A stretch of 64,000 nucleotides of DNA from CALMZY01 sp052033915. GTDB lineage: Bacteria > Verrucomicrobiota > Kiritimatiellia > CAIQIC01 > JAGNIJ01. The notes beneath the pieces are model-generated. The model had not been told where the DNA came from and did not search any database. It saw only the letters and a list, made by a program, of their open reading frames with translations. How positions within the stretch are numbered: the first letter of the stretch is position 1; every line of letters starts with the position of its first letter. A program made the position numbers and the translations under genes. Shown here one piece after another: positions 52,322 to 61,797 of the stretch. The stretch spans positions 33,343 to 97,342 of the forward strand of contig JBPOJF010000005.1 of assembly GCA_052033915.1 (NCBI GenBank). The letters run 5' to 3'.

Positions 52322-53290
52322 ATGAGGCGGCACGTCAGACAATTCACGTCCATTGCAAGACTTACGGCGCTGGAGGCCGTTCGCCAGCCGATCTTTCTTC
52401 TGATGACCACGGCCTGCGTCATGTTCATCAGCCTGCTTCCCCTGCTGATTACGCATACGTTGGGCGAAGGCGCCAAGCTGGTTTGCGACAGCAGCCTGGC
52501 CTTCTATTTCGTGTGCGGGCTGGTCCTGGGCAGCTACGCGGCGTGCTCGTCATTGACCCACGAAATACGGCGCGGCACCGCGGCGTCGGTGCTCAGCAAG
52601 CCTGTGCGCCGGGAGGTCTTCTTTCTCGCAAAATTCACGGGAGTTGCCGCAGTGATGTTCGTTTTTTCGGCGGCCGCAACCCTGGCGACGGTCATGAGCA
52701 CCCGCGTCGCCGCGCCGCCCTACTCGTTTGACTGGTGGGCCGGCGTCCCCCTGCTGATCGCGCCGTTTGCCGCTTACGCCGCCGCGGCCGCCTGGAACTT
52801 CGTGACCCAGAAACCCTTTGTGTCGGCCGCCTCCGGCGCACTGGTCGCGTCGCTCGCGCTCGCGTTCATCCTGGCGGGATTTGTCGATGCGAACGGCGAG
52901 GGGGTCTCATTCGGATCGGCCTACCTGTGGAAAATTGTGCCCGTGGGCGCGTTGATTTTCCTCGCGATCGCGGTCCTCACAGGGCTCGCGCTGAGTCTCG
53001 CGATCCGGCTCGACACCGTCCCCACCCTGTCCATCTGCAGCGTGGTGTTTCTCCTTGGCTTGATGTCCGATTATCTTTTCGGACGCCATGCCGGGGAAAG
53101 CGCCGCGGCGGAGTTCTTCTACCGCATCCTTCCCAATTGGCAGCATTTCTGGGTGGTCGATGCGCTCGGCGGCGACGGAACGATCCCCTGGTCGTACGTG
53201 GCCCGCGCGGCGGTATACGCGGGGCTCTACCTCGCGGGAATTCTCAGCCTGGGATTGACGGCCTTCCGGCAGATGGAAGTGCGAGCCTAG
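52322..53290 (+). CDS. ABC-2-type transporter permease
   Basis: 322-residue membrane protein of the ABC-2 permease family: a long cytosolic N-terminal helix (FTSIARLTALEAVRQPIF) then six membrane helices. The loop SSLTHEIRRGTAASVLSKPVRREVFFLAKF after TM2 is the family's coupling segment. No ATPase gene is adjacent. The ATG at 52322 is preferred over a GTG at 52301; neither has a good ribosome binding site. It overlaps the convergent AMP-ligase gene by 4 bases. Confidence 0.78.
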   Translation: MRRHVRQFTSIARLTALEAVRQPIFLLMTTACVMFISLLPLLITHTLGEGAKLVCDSSLAFYFVCGLVLGSYAACSSLTHEIRRGTAASVLSKPVRREVFFLAKFTGVAAVMFVFSAAATLATVMSTRVAAPPYSFDWWAGVPLLIAPFAAYAAAAAWNFVTQKPFVSAASGALVASLALAFILAGFVDANGEGVSFGSAYLWKIVPVGALIFLAIAVLTGLALSLAIRLDTVPTLSICSVVFLLGLMSDYLFGRHAGESAAAEFFYRILPNWQHFWVVDALGGDGTIPWSYVARAAVYAGLYLAGILSLGLTAFRQMEVRA

Positions 53291-54399
53291 TCCCCGCGAT
53301 CCCGCAGGCGCGTGACCATAAGGTATTCTTCCGCATCCAGCGATCCGATGTCGCCCGTCGCAAACCAGCCGTCGTCATCCACGGCCCGCCGGACAAGCGT
53401 CCGCTCCATGTATCCCAGGCACAGCGATTGCCCCTTCAGCAGAATCTCTCCGTTGGACGCGATCCTGGCCCGGCAATACCTGCCCATCTTGCCCGACGTC
53501 AACTGCTTGCCGGGCGGCGTATCGACCGGGCCCGCCGCCACGGGCGACGCCGCCTCGGGCACGCCGAGGCATCGGCGGATGGACAGCTTGAGATCGTGGA
53601 TACGCAGGCCCAACTCATCCCCCACCAACCCGTTCACAAACAGGGCGCGAACCGAGGGATATCTCTTCGCCGTGAATCCATCGTTCAACAACTGTTCCAA
53701 CTCGGCAGGCGAGATCACAAGGTGCGTCACCCCGTAGCGCACGATCGCTTCCGAAAGACTCTCCCGCGCATCCGGCAATACAAGGGCGGCTCCCCCGGCA
53801 ACGGACTGGAACAAAATCTGCAACCCGTCCATGCGATAGAGCGGCGATGAGAGCAGGCAACGGCTCCCGGAAACAACCTTTGCGTGGTGATTGAAGCCGC
53901 GCGCCCCATAGTAATGATTGCCGTACGAGTGCAGGATGGCCCGCGACACCGACCACGTGATGGTCGCGGGCTGGTCCGCCGTCAGCCGCGTGTCCTCATC
54001 GGATTCCGGAGTCTCCGGATACAGAGCCATCAAGTCGTCCGGATTCATGAGGTTCAGACGGGGCGATTCCCAATGGGGTTCCGCGGCGATCATGCGGCGG
54101 CAATCCACGGCGGAAAGCCTTGCAAGGACAGTCTCCTTGTCCAAGGCCGGGTCCACAAGGCAGGCGACGGCACGCGCGCGAAACAATGCCATCAGCAGGA
54201 CGGCGGTCTGCCAGTCGTTCGGCAGGCGGACCGCCACGAGTTCACCCGGTTTGACGCCTGCCCGACGAAGCCGCCCCAACGACCCCGCAACACACTGATC
54301 ATATTCCGAATACAGGATTTCCCTGTCGCCCGTGAGCAGGCCGGTCTGTTGGCGCGATGTCTGCGCCGACTCCTTTACCATGCAGCGAATATCGGCCAT
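53287..54399 (-). CDS. Truncated AMP-dependent synthetase/ligase (ANL superfamily)
   Basis: 370 residues, against about 480-550 for full enzymes. The N-terminal adenylation domain is recognisable (GLLTGDREILYSEYDQCV, LVAVRLPNDWQTAVLLMALFRARAVACLVDP, ILLKGQSLCLGYMER, WFATGDIGSLDAEEYL). The P-loop that should read TSGSTGxPKG is degenerate (ITWSVSRAILHSYGN), and the chain ends at the hinge (TRLRDRGD), so the C-terminal domain with the catalytic Lys is missing. The opposite strand there is occupied by the ABC permease. It is probably a non-catalytic derivative or a pseudogene still open. Confidence 0.75.
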   Translation of the reverse strand: MADIRCMVKESAQTSRQQTGLLTGDREILYSEYDQCVAGSLGRLRRAGVKPGELVAVRLPNDWQTAVLLMALFRARAVACLVDPALDKETVLARLSAVDCRRMIAAEPHWESPRLNLMNPDDLMALYPETPESDEDTRLTADQPATITWSVSRAILHSYGNHYYGARGFNHHAKVVSGSRCLLSSPLYRMDGLQILFQSVAGGAALVLPDARESLSEAIVRYGVTHLVISPAELEQLLNDGFTAKRYPSVRALFVNGLVGDELGLRIHDLKLSIRRCLGVPEAASPVAAGPVDTPPGKQLTSGKMGRYCRARIASNGEILLKGQSLCLGYMERTLVRRAVDDDGWFATGDIGSLDAEEYLMVTRLRDRGD

Positions 54400-54435
54400 T
54401 CCGGGCTTTCCTTCATTCAGAATCTTCGCGACAGG

Positions 54436-55668
54436 TTACAACTTCGCGCTCAAGCTCACGCCCAACAAGTGCGTGTCGCCATCCCTGAACCTGGACGGGA
54501 GCACGCCTTCATCCAGACGGGCATCCACATTGCGGTCCCGGATGGTCAGGTAGGTGTACGAAAGGTCCAGCGTCCAATCCTTCACATGGTAGCCGCAGCC
54601 GATGCTGTACAACTGGCGGTCGTTCGCGGGAACCAGGTAATCCACTGTTTCTCCGGGGATCGGTTCCTCGTCGTACGTATAACCGGCGCGCACATCGAGA
54701 CGATCCGACAGCTTGTATTCCACGCCGCACTGGTATCGCCACACGTCATTCCAGTCCTTTTCAGACATCGACTTCGGCCCCAACACAGTCGGATCATCGA
54801 ACTTGATCATCAACTCGTCGTAGGAACTCCACCCTGTGCGCAGCGCGCCGATTTCAAGGCTCCACTTCTCGGTGGGCATGAATACGACGCCGAACTGAAT
54901 CTCGGAAGGCAAGGTGACATCTCCGGACGCATCGCTGCCCCGGGCGCCCAGATCGATCGATCCGTCAACCTCCTGGTCCACCTCGCTCAGATAGGCGGCG
55001 CCGAACGCCACCCACTTCAACGGCTGATAGCGAACACCGAAGTTATATCCGTAGCCGATGGAATCGCCGGTGATCTTCGCGTCAAGATCGGCTGCGGGAT
55101 TGTAATCGGGAGAGGTGGGAATCTTCCGCTTCAGCGTAAGGTCAAACCAGGTGGCATTGACGCCCACGGCCACGGAAAGCGGGTCGCTGAGCTTGAACGC
55201 CACGTTCGGATTCAGCGTCAGGGTTTGGATTTCGGCGTCGTAGCTGTTGTACCGACCCGCCCAATCGCCGGGGAACTCGGTGCCCAGGCCGAAGCGTGAG
55301 AACAGGCCCACGCCCGCCCACACGTTGTCCGCCACCGCATAGGTCCCGTACAAATGCGGCGGAAACCAGGTGTTGTCCTCGCTTACCGTGCTCGCTTCAC
55401 CGGCGGGGGTCATGGTCTTGACGGTGGTGGACGGACGGATCGCCGTCGCGCCGACCATCACCTGCATACCGGACAGTTGTGTGATTCCGGCCGGGTTGTA
55501 GTAGATCGCAGATGGATCATCCGCCCTGCCGACCAGCGTTCCGCCCAGGGCGTTTCCACGGGCACTCCCCTCGTAAAGCCCGAAGCCCGCGCCGTATCCT
55601 GACTGCAACCCCGCGGCCAACAACAGCACTCCACCCACCAGAACGAACCATTGAGTGTACATCTTCAT
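54436..55668 (-). CDS. FadL/OMPP1-family outer membrane transporter
   Basis: 410-residue outer membrane beta-barrel for hydrophobic compounds. Signal peptide (WFVLVGGVLLLAAGLQSGYG), then the hatch region GLYEGSARGNALGGTLVGRADDPSAIYYNPAGITQL, the FadL signature, and alternating strands up to the final GVSLSAKL. AAGGAG precedes the ATG at 55668; a longer in-frame ORF reaching 56346 runs into the malic enzyme gene and is rejected. It lies 35 bases after malic enzyme on the same strand. Confidence 0.9.
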   Translation of the reverse strand: MKMYTQWFVLVGGVLLLAAGLQSGYGAGFGLYEGSARGNALGGTLVGRADDPSAIYYNPAGITQLSGMQVMVGATAIRPSTTVKTMTPAGEASTVSEDNTWFPPHLYGTYAVADNVWAGVGLFSRFGLGTEFPGDWAGRYNSYDAEIQTLTLNPNVAFKLSDPLSVAVGVNATWFDLTLKRKIPTSPDYNPAADLDAKITGDSIGYGYNFGVRYQPLKWVAFGAAYLSEVDQEVDGSIDLGARGSDASGDVTLPSEIQFGVVFMPTEKWSLEIGALRTGWSSYDELMIKFDDPTVLGPKSMSEKDWNDVWRYQCGVEYKLSDRLDVRAGYTYDEEPIPGETVDYLVPANDRQLYSIGCGYHVKDWTLDLSYTYLTIRDRNVDARLDEGVLPSRFRDGDTHLLGVSLSAKL

Positions 55669-55703
55669 GTGCGACTCCTTTCCTCCTTTGCGGTTTTGGC
55701 TCT

Positions 55704-57164
55704 TCAACCCTGCCTTACCTGATCGACGGCCCACTTCAGGCTTTCGTCCAACATCTCCCGGGGAGGTGGTTTGACGAACCCACCGGCCATCATGGAATCC
55801 ATGAGATTGCGGGAATACGTGATATCCGCCTCGGCGCGCTTCCGGACCTCCTCCTTCGGCAGCGTCACCCGGGCCACCCCGTCCCGAATCGCCTGCATGG
55901 CCACGTCGGCGGCCTCCCGGGGGAACACCTCCGTCTCGTCCATCGAAGGGATGATGTAGTCCGGCGAGAGGCCTTTCTGCTCCGCAAATCCGGCCAGCGA
56001 ACGCGCGGCCGTGATCGCCATGGCATCCGTGATCTTGCGCGCGCGAACCAGGAGCGCGCCTTTGAGAATACCGGGGAACCCCAGCGAATTGTTGACCTGG
56101 TTCGGGAAGTCGCCGCGTCCCGTGGCCACGACATATGCGCCCGCGGCCTTCGCGGCGTGGGGGTAAATTTCCGGCACCGGATTCGCGCAGGCGAACACGA
56201 TCGATTTCGGCGCCATGGCGCGAATCCATTCCGGCTTGATCGTGTCGGGCCCCGGCTTGGAAAGCGCGATCAGCACGTCGGCGCCCCGAATCCCCTCCTC
56301 CATCGTCCGGACTCCGCGCGGATTCGTTCTCTCGCAAATCTCCCACTTCCGATAGAAGCGCTCGTCAGCCTTGAGGTCGTCGCGATGCCGTCCGAGCGCC
56401 CCCTGGCTGTCGAACATCAGCACGTTTGCCGGGTCGGCCCCCGCCGAAAGGATCAGGCGCACGATGGTCGTGTTCGACGCCCCGGCCCCGTAGAACACCA
56501 TCCGGGCTTTCGCCAGGTCGCGATCGGTCACCTTCAGCGCATTCAACAGTCCGGCAAGCGTGACGCACCCGGTGCCTTGGGCGTCATCGTGCCAGACCGG
56601 GATCTCGCACGCCTCGCGGAGAACGTCGAGCACCTTGTAGCAATTGGGCTGGGAAATGTCCTCCAGGTTCACCGCGCCGAAACTCGGCTGGCACCGCTTG
56701 ACGAACTCGATGATCGCGTCCGGATCGTTCCTGCCCTCGGAATCCCGGCTGTCCATGCAAAGCGGCACGGCGTCCACGCCGCCGAGGTACTTCATCAGAA
56801 ACGCCTTGCCCTCCATAACACCCAGCCCCCCGGACGGACCGACATCGCCATCGCCGAGGACCCGGGTTGAATCGCTGACCACGGCGACCAGATTCCCGCG
56901 GCTCGAAAGTTCGTACGAGGCCTCCGGGTTGTCGCGGATGGTCGTGGAGACCTGCGACACTCCCGGCGTGTACCAGACGTTGAACCAGTTGAAGCCGAAC
57001 GCGCCGACCTTGGGGACCACCTGGATCTTTCCGGCATAGAAACGATGCGCCGCCAGCGCGAGACGCTTGAGAAAAAGCGTCTTGCAGCGGGCGGCCTGTT
57101 CAGGAGTGAAATCAGCAGGCAGGACCCGATCAAGATGATCGAGCCGGATATCCATTGTTTCCAT
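55704..57164 (-). CDS. NAD(P)-dependent malic enzyme
   Basis: 486-residue oxidative decarboxylase of malate to pyruvate. Marks include WYTPGVSQVS, the catalytic region FGAVNLEDISQPNC, metal and substrate loop VWHDDAQGTGCVTLAG, and the nucleotide fold VFYGAGASNTT. It is the short type without a phosphotransacetylase tail. NAD or NADP preference cannot be told. No strong ribosome binding site is seen before the ATG. Confidence 0.92.
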   Translation of the reverse strand: METMDIRLDHLDRVLPADFTPEQAARCKTLFLKRLALAAHRFYAGKIQVVPKVGAFGFNWFNVWYTPGVSQVSTTIRDNPEASYELSSRGNLVAVVSDSTRVLGDGDVGPSGGLGVMEGKAFLMKYLGGVDAVPLCMDSRDSEGRNDPDAIIEFVKRCQPSFGAVNLEDISQPNCYKVLDVLREACEIPVWHDDAQGTGCVTLAGLLNALKVTDRDLAKARMVFYGAGASNTTIVRLILSAGADPANVLMFDSQGALGRHRDDLKADERFYRKWEICERTNPRGVRTMEEGIRGADVLIALSKPGPDTIKPEWIRAMAPKSIVFACANPVPEIYPHAAKAAGAYVVATGRGDFPNQVNNSLGFPGILKGALLVRARKITDAMAITAARSLAGFAEQKGLSPDYIIPSMDETEVFPREAADVAMQAIRDGVARVTLPKEEVRKRAEADITYSRNLMDSMMAGGFVKPPPREMLDESLKWAVDQVRQG

Positions 57165-57176
57165 CGACAGCTCGCG

Positions 57177-57296
57177 CTACGGGATAATCTTGTAAACCTT
57201 GTCGTGCTCGTGAGCCTTGTTGGGAACCTTCACCCCGACCGAATCGCCCTTCGTCGCCTTCGTCACGGCGCTGTGTTCCAACTGCGGGGACAAGCC
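57177..57296 (-). pseudogene. C-terminal remnant of a translation-elongation-factor-like (EF-Tu domain 2-like) protein
   Basis: About 36 codons (QLEHSAVTKATKGDSVGVKV, then PNKAHEHDKVYKIIP) match the end of the small EF-Tu-domain-2-like proteins of about 80 residues (IEHxxVxxAxKGDxVGIKVxxKVREHDxVYKV). The N-terminal half, with the VGKVTHYF and GHTTDF segments, is absent: upstream the frame runs into the barrel gene, which ends at 57307. It is taken as a truncated gene. Confidence 0.6.
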
Positions 57297-57306
57297 TTCC
57301 TGCGGG

Positions 57307-58086
57307 CTAGAAACTGTACGAGAGCTTGCCGGACACGAGAATGCCCTCGTCCGTGTTCTTCGCGCTGCCGGCCAGAACCGCGAAATAGACATTCTCGGTG
57401 GCCTGCATGCCGAAGCCGCCCTGGAAGCACATCGGGATATCGTCGTGGGAATCCTTGTTGTTGGAGCCCTTGGCTTCGGCAATGAGCGAGAACTGGTCGT
57501 TGAGGTCCCAGATGAAGGCGCCGGCAATGGTGAGCACATTGAGGTCGTCGCCGCTGCCGTCATTGGCCTTGTCCTTGAAGGTGTAGCGCCCGTCGATGAC
57601 GTAGTGGAACATATCCTTGACGACCGTGCCGATCGAAACGCCGGCCGACAGGAGCGATTTCCCCTTGCCCATGCCCTTGTCCTCATCGCCCGTATCGAGG
57701 CTCAGTTCAACGTGCGGGATGATGTACGGATAGCTGAAAAGGTCCTGGAAGACCACGAGTTCGGCGCCGAGAACGGCATCCCCCAACCCGTACTCGTTAT
57801 CCCCTGAACTGGGCGAAACCTGCTTGAAGGGAACTTCGGCCTGAACGGCAAGGATATCCGTCAACCCATACCGGACATACGGGGACGCCGTGTAGTTGTC
57901 GCTGCCGTTGCCCATGAACGCGTAATCATCCGGCATCTCCACATACTGGCCGACCACGCCGACCTCCGTCTTGTGCAGATCGGGCATCCTGTTTTCCTTG
58001 ACGAAGGACGCGCGCTGCGGTTCGGCAAAAGTCGCGCCTGCAAGAAACAGCGAAACGGCAACCAGTACGAGGCATTTCCGGATCAT
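57307..58086 (-). CDS. Outer membrane beta-barrel protein, unknown function
   Basis: 259 residues. Signal peptide (CLVLVAVSLFLAGATFA), then amphipathic strands of a barrel (TEVGVVGQYVEMPDDYAFMG, ASPYVRYGLTDILAVQAEVPF, AELVVFQDLFSYPYIIPHVEL) ending with the aromatic GKLSYSF, as required for outer-membrane insertion. It resembles the phenol meta-pathway/transporter barrel group but no substrate can be named. GGAGG lies upstream of the ATG at 58086. Confidence 0.75.
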   Translation of the reverse strand: MIRKCLVLVAVSLFLAGATFAEPQRASFVKENRMPDLHKTEVGVVGQYVEMPDDYAFMGNGSDNYTASPYVRYGLTDILAVQAEVPFKQVSPSSGDNEYGLGDAVLGAELVVFQDLFSYPYIIPHVELSLDTGDEDKGMGKGKSLLSAGVSIGTVVKDMFHYVIDGRYTFKDKANDGSGDDLNVLTIAGAFIWDLNDQFSLIAEAKGSNNKDSHDDIPMCFQGGFGMQATENVYFAVLAGSAKNTDEGILVSGKLSYSF

Positions 58087-58240
58087 GTCAGACCTCCACG
58101 TCATGGGTTGATTTAAGGTTGTTACCCTGATGAGGGAGAAGATTACTCACCGGACCGCATGAACGCCATAAAAAAACACTCCCATTTTGAATCCCGACAA
58201 CATAAGTTGTCACGCGATTCACGCGAACCTGGAGAACGGC

Positions 58241-60928
58241 ATGACTTCGTTTGATTTTGCGCTGAAAACGCTGACGACGGAAAACGGCGGGACGTTTCAC
58301 TATTACAGTTTCGAGGAACTGGAGAAGGCGGGCCTCGGCTCCCTTTCGCGCCTGCCTTACTCCGTCAAGATTCTCCTCGAATCCATCGTCCGGAACCAGG
58401 GCCATCCGGCGTTCAGAGAGGAACACGTCCGCGCGCTGGCCAAATGGTCGCCGTCGGCCGCGAAGACCGATTTCCCTTTCATGCCGACGCGAATCCTGCT
58501 CCAGGATTTTACAGGCGTCCCCTGCGTCGCCGATCTGGCCGCGCTCCGCAGCGCGATGGTTCGCGCGGGAAAGAATCCGGGGAACATAGAGCCGCAGATC
58601 CCCGTTGACCTCGTGATCGACCATTCCGTTCAACTGGACGAAGCGGGCACGCCGAACGCGCTGGAGACGAATCTCACCCGGGAGTTCGAGCGCAACCAGG
58701 AACGCTATACGTTCCTCCGCTGGGGACAGGGCGCATTCAAGAACCTGCGGATCGTTCCGCCCGGTCTCGGCATTTGCCACCAGGTCAATCTCGAGTACCT
58801 GGCCAAGTGCGTCATGACACACCGGGACGTGAACGGACGTACATTCGCCTTCCCGGACACGCTCGTCGGCACGGATTCGCACACGACCATGATCAACGGA
58901 CTCGGCGTTCTCGGCTGGGGCGTCGGCGGCATCGAAGCCGAGGCCGCGATGCTCGGCCAGCCGATCCCGGTCCTCACGCCCGTGGTCATCGGCGTCCGCC
59001 TGACCGGACAGATGAAACCCGGCGTGACGGCCACCGATCTCGCGCTGACCGTGACGCAGATGCTCCGGAAGAAAGGCGTCGTCGAACAGTTTGTGGAGTT
59101 TTTCGGGCCGGGCCTGGACCGCCTCACCCTCGCCGACCGTGCGACCGTCGCGAACATGGCGCCTGAGTACGGCGCAACGACGGGCCTGTTCCCGATCGAC
59201 GGGGAGACCCTTCGCTACATGCGCGAGACAGGCCGGACGGAACAGGAAGTGGAACTCGTGGAGACGTACTGCCGCGCGCAGGGAATCTTCCGGACGCAGG
59301 AAACCGCGGAGCCGACGTACAACGAAGTGCTGTCGCTGGACCTCGCCTCTGTCGAACCCAGTGTTTCCGGGCCGAAGCGGCCGCACGACCGCATGCACGT
59401 GAAGGACCTGAAGAAGAATTTTCGGGCCTCGCTCGCCGCGCCCGTCAAGGATCGCGGCTACGGGCTCGCCGAAGGCGACCTCGCAAGATCGGGTTCCGTT
59501 GCTGGCAACGGGACCTTGTCGCATGGCTCGGTCGTCATCGCGTCGATCACCAGTTGCACGAACACCTCGAATCCGCACGTGCTTCTGACGGCCGGACTGG
59601 TCGCTCAAAAAGCCGTGGCCGCGGGGTTGACCGTGGCGCGGACCGTGAAGACGAGCCTCGCTCCGGGCTCGCGCGTGGTCACCGCGTATCTCAAGCGATC
59701 CGGCGTACTCGAACCGCTCTCGAAGCTCGGGTTCAACGTCGCGGCGTACGGTTGCGCCACGTGCATCGGCAACAGCGGCCCGCTGGATCCGGCCGTTGAA
59801 GCGGCCATCAAGGACGGCAGGCTCATCGCCGCGGCAGTCTTGAGCGGGAACCGGAACTTCGAGGGCCGCGTTCATCCTCAGACCAAGGCCAATTTCCTCT
59901 GCTCCCCTCCGCTGGTCGTCGCGTACGCGCTGGCGGGAACGGTGGATATCGACCTGGAGAATGAACCGCTCGGAAAGGACCGGAACGGAAAGCCCGTCTT
60001 CCTGAAAGACCTGTGGCCCTCCGAGGCGGAGATCGCGGCGCTCGTGAAAAGCGCCGCCGCGCCCGACGTTTACCGATCGCTCTACAACAACATCGCGGAT
60101 TCGAATCCCGCGTGGAACGCGATCCGCGGCGGCAGCAAGCCGGTCTATGACTGGGAGGCCGGTTCCACGTACATCCGCGAGCCGCCCTTCGTCGCGAATG
60201 TCGGGCCGAAACCGGCGGCCGTCGCGGATATATCGTCCGCGCGCATCCTCGCGGTATTCGGCGATTTCATCACGACCGACCACATCTCGCCCGCCGGCTC
60301 GATTCCGAAAGACAGCCCCGCCGGGAAGTACCTGGTCGAACACGGCGTCCCGCCGGAGGAATTCAACTCGTACGGCGCGCGTCGCGGCAATCACGAAGTC
60401 ATGATGCGCGGCACGTTCGCCAACATCCGTATCCGAAACAGGATGGTGGACCAGGAAGGCGGCTGGACCCTTCAGCTTCCGGGCGGACAGGTCACCCGCA
60501 TCTACGACGCCGCGATGAACTACGCCGCGGCGAACACGCCGCTGGTGGTCGTCGCCGGGAAGATGTACGGCGCGGGCTCATCCCGCGACTGGGCGGCCAA
60601 GGGCGCCTACCTGCTCGGGGTCAAGGCGGTCATCGCCGAAAGTTTTGAGCGCATTCATCGCAGCAATCTGGTGGAAATGGGCATCCTGCCGCTCGTGTTC
60701 ACGAACGGCCGGAACGCCGAGAAGCTCGGCCTGACGGGACTGGAGTTAATCTCCATCTCCGGCCTCGCCAGCCTTGCCCCCGGCAAAATGCTGGACGTGA
60801 CCGCGACGGCAGCGGACGGAAAAACCATCGAGTTCACGGTGAAATGCCGCGTGGACTCGGCCATCGAAGCGGAATACTTCGCGCACGGCGGAATTCTGCC
60901 ATACGTGTTGCGGCAGGCCATGCACTGA
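58241..60928 (+). CDS. acnA: Aconitate hydratase A
   Basis: 895-residue [4Fe-4S] TCA-cycle enzyme converting citrate to isocitrate. Cluster cysteines lie in SITSCTNTSN and YGCATCIGNSG. Other marks: GTDSHTTMINGLGVLGWGVGGIEAEA, and the swivelling domain TTDHISPAGSI and GAGSSRDWAAKG. The length is typical of AcnA/IRP-type enzymes. GGAGA precedes the ATG at 58241; an upstream in-frame ATG at 58187 gives an unlike extension. Malic enzyme on the other strand also supports central carbon metabolism here. Confidence 0.96.
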   Translation: MTSFDFALKTLTTENGGTFHYYSFEELEKAGLGSLSRLPYSVKILLESIVRNQGHPAFREEHVRALAKWSPSAAKTDFPFMPTRILLQDFTGVPCVADLAALRSAMVRAGKNPGNIEPQIPVDLVIDHSVQLDEAGTPNALETNLTREFERNQERYTFLRWGQGAFKNLRIVPPGLGICHQVNLEYLAKCVMTHRDVNGRTFAFPDTLVGTDSHTTMINGLGVLGWGVGGIEAEAAMLGQPIPVLTPVVIGVRLTGQMKPGVTATDLALTVTQMLRKKGVVEQFVEFFGPGLDRLTLADRATVANMAPEYGATTGLFPIDGETLRYMRETGRTEQEVELVETYCRAQGIFRTQETAEPTYNEVLSLDLASVEPSVSGPKRPHDRMHVKDLKKNFRASLAAPVKDRGYGLAEGDLARSGSVAGNGTLSHGSVVIASITSCTNTSNPHVLLTAGLVAQKAVAAGLTVARTVKTSLAPGSRVVTAYLKRSGVLEPLSKLGFNVAAYGCATCIGNSGPLDPAVEAAIKDGRLIAAAVLSGNRNFEGRVHPQTKANFLCSPPLVVAYALAGTVDIDLENEPLGKDRNGKPVFLKDLWPSEAEIAALVKSAAAPDVYRSLYNNIADSNPAWNAIRGGSKPVYDWEAGSTYIREPPFVANVGPKPAAVADISSARILAVFGDFITTDHISPAGSIPKDSPAGKYLVEHGVPPEEFNSYGARRGNHEVMMRGTFANIRIRNRMVDQEGGWTLQLPGGQVTRIYDAAMNYAAANTPLVVVAGKMYGAGSSRDWAAKGAYLLGVKAVIAESFERIHRSNLVEMGILPLVFTNGRNAEKLGLTGLELISISGLASLAPGKMLDVTATAADGKTIEFTVKCRVDSAIEAEYFAHGGILPYVLRQAMH

Positions 60929-60963
60929 ATGTATGATGGCAACGAGAAAGCAAGGAGTTTTAC

Positions 60964-61797
60964 ATGGGACACCTAACGACCCCCGAAGCCGAAGCCCTGC
61001 TCGACAAGGAAATCAAGGTCTTGGACCACGGGTTTGTCCGACTGATCGATTACATGGGAACCGACAAACGGATCGCGCAGGCGGCTCGCGTTTCCTACGG
61101 CGAGGGCACCAAGACCCTCAATGACGACAAAGTCCTGATCGATTACCTGCTGCGGCACCAGCACACGTCCCCCTTTGAACATGTCGTTCTCGAATTGCAC
61201 TGCAAGATGCCGATCTTTGTCGCGCGCCAGTGGATTCGGCACCGTATGGCCCGCATCAACGAGATTTCAGGCCGCTACAGCATCATGATGGATGAGTTCT
61301 ACCTTCCGCCGGAGGAGGAGATCAAAAGCCAGAGCGTGGACAAGAAGCAGAGTCGGTCGCTTCACGAACTGCCGGCCGAAACGCGCAAGAAGGTGCTGGA
61401 CATCCTGAAGCGCGACCAGGGGTCGGCCTACGCATCGTATAAGGAATTGATCGACGACGGCATCGCCCGCGAACTGGCGAGGATCAACCTGCCCCTCTCC
61501 CTGTACACACAGTGGTATTGGCAGATGGATCTGCACAACCTCTTCCATTTCCTGGAACTCCGGATGGATTCCCACGCGCAATGGGAAATCCGGCAGTACG
61601 CCAACACCATCGCCGACATTGTCAAAGCCCTGTGCCCCATCGCGTACAGCGCCTTTGAGCGCCATCGCCTCCACGGCAAACACTTCTCCGCCGAGGAGAT
61701 CGGCATCATCCGGGAACTGCTGGACGGAAAGTCGAATCCGCTGGAAGGCCTCAAGCGCAAGGAATTCGACGAGAAACTGTTCGGCAAGACCTTCTAG
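60964..61797 (+). CDS. thyX: Flavin-dependent thymidylate synthase
   Basis: 277-residue ThyX, which makes dTMP using FAD and NADPH. The ThyX motif is present as RHR-MARINEI-S followed by GRYS. Other marks: RVSYGEGTKT, HTSPFEHVVLEL, and QWYWQMDLHNLFHFLELRMDSHAQWEIRQYA. It lacks any similarity to ThyA. AAGGAG lies before the ATG. The gene follows acnA by 35 bases and overlaps the convergent transglycosylase gene by 4 bases. Confidence 0.96.
   Translation: MGHLTTPEAEALLDKEIKVLDHGFVRLIDYMGTDKRIAQAARVSYGEGTKTLNDDKVLIDYLLRHQHTSPFEHVVLELHCKMPIFVARQWIRHRMARINEISGRYSIMMDEFYLPPEEEIKSQSVDKKQSRSLHELPAETRKKVLDILKRDQGSAYASYKELIDDGIARELARINLPLSLYTQWYWQMDLHNLFHFLELRMDSHAQWEIRQYANTIADIVKALCPIAYSAFERHRLHGKHFSAEEIGIIRELLDGKSNPLEGLKRKEFDEKLFGKTF

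Noticed and set aside
58088..60394. A 768-codon open frame on the minus strand
   Set aside because: It is antisense to acnA and has no recognisable features.
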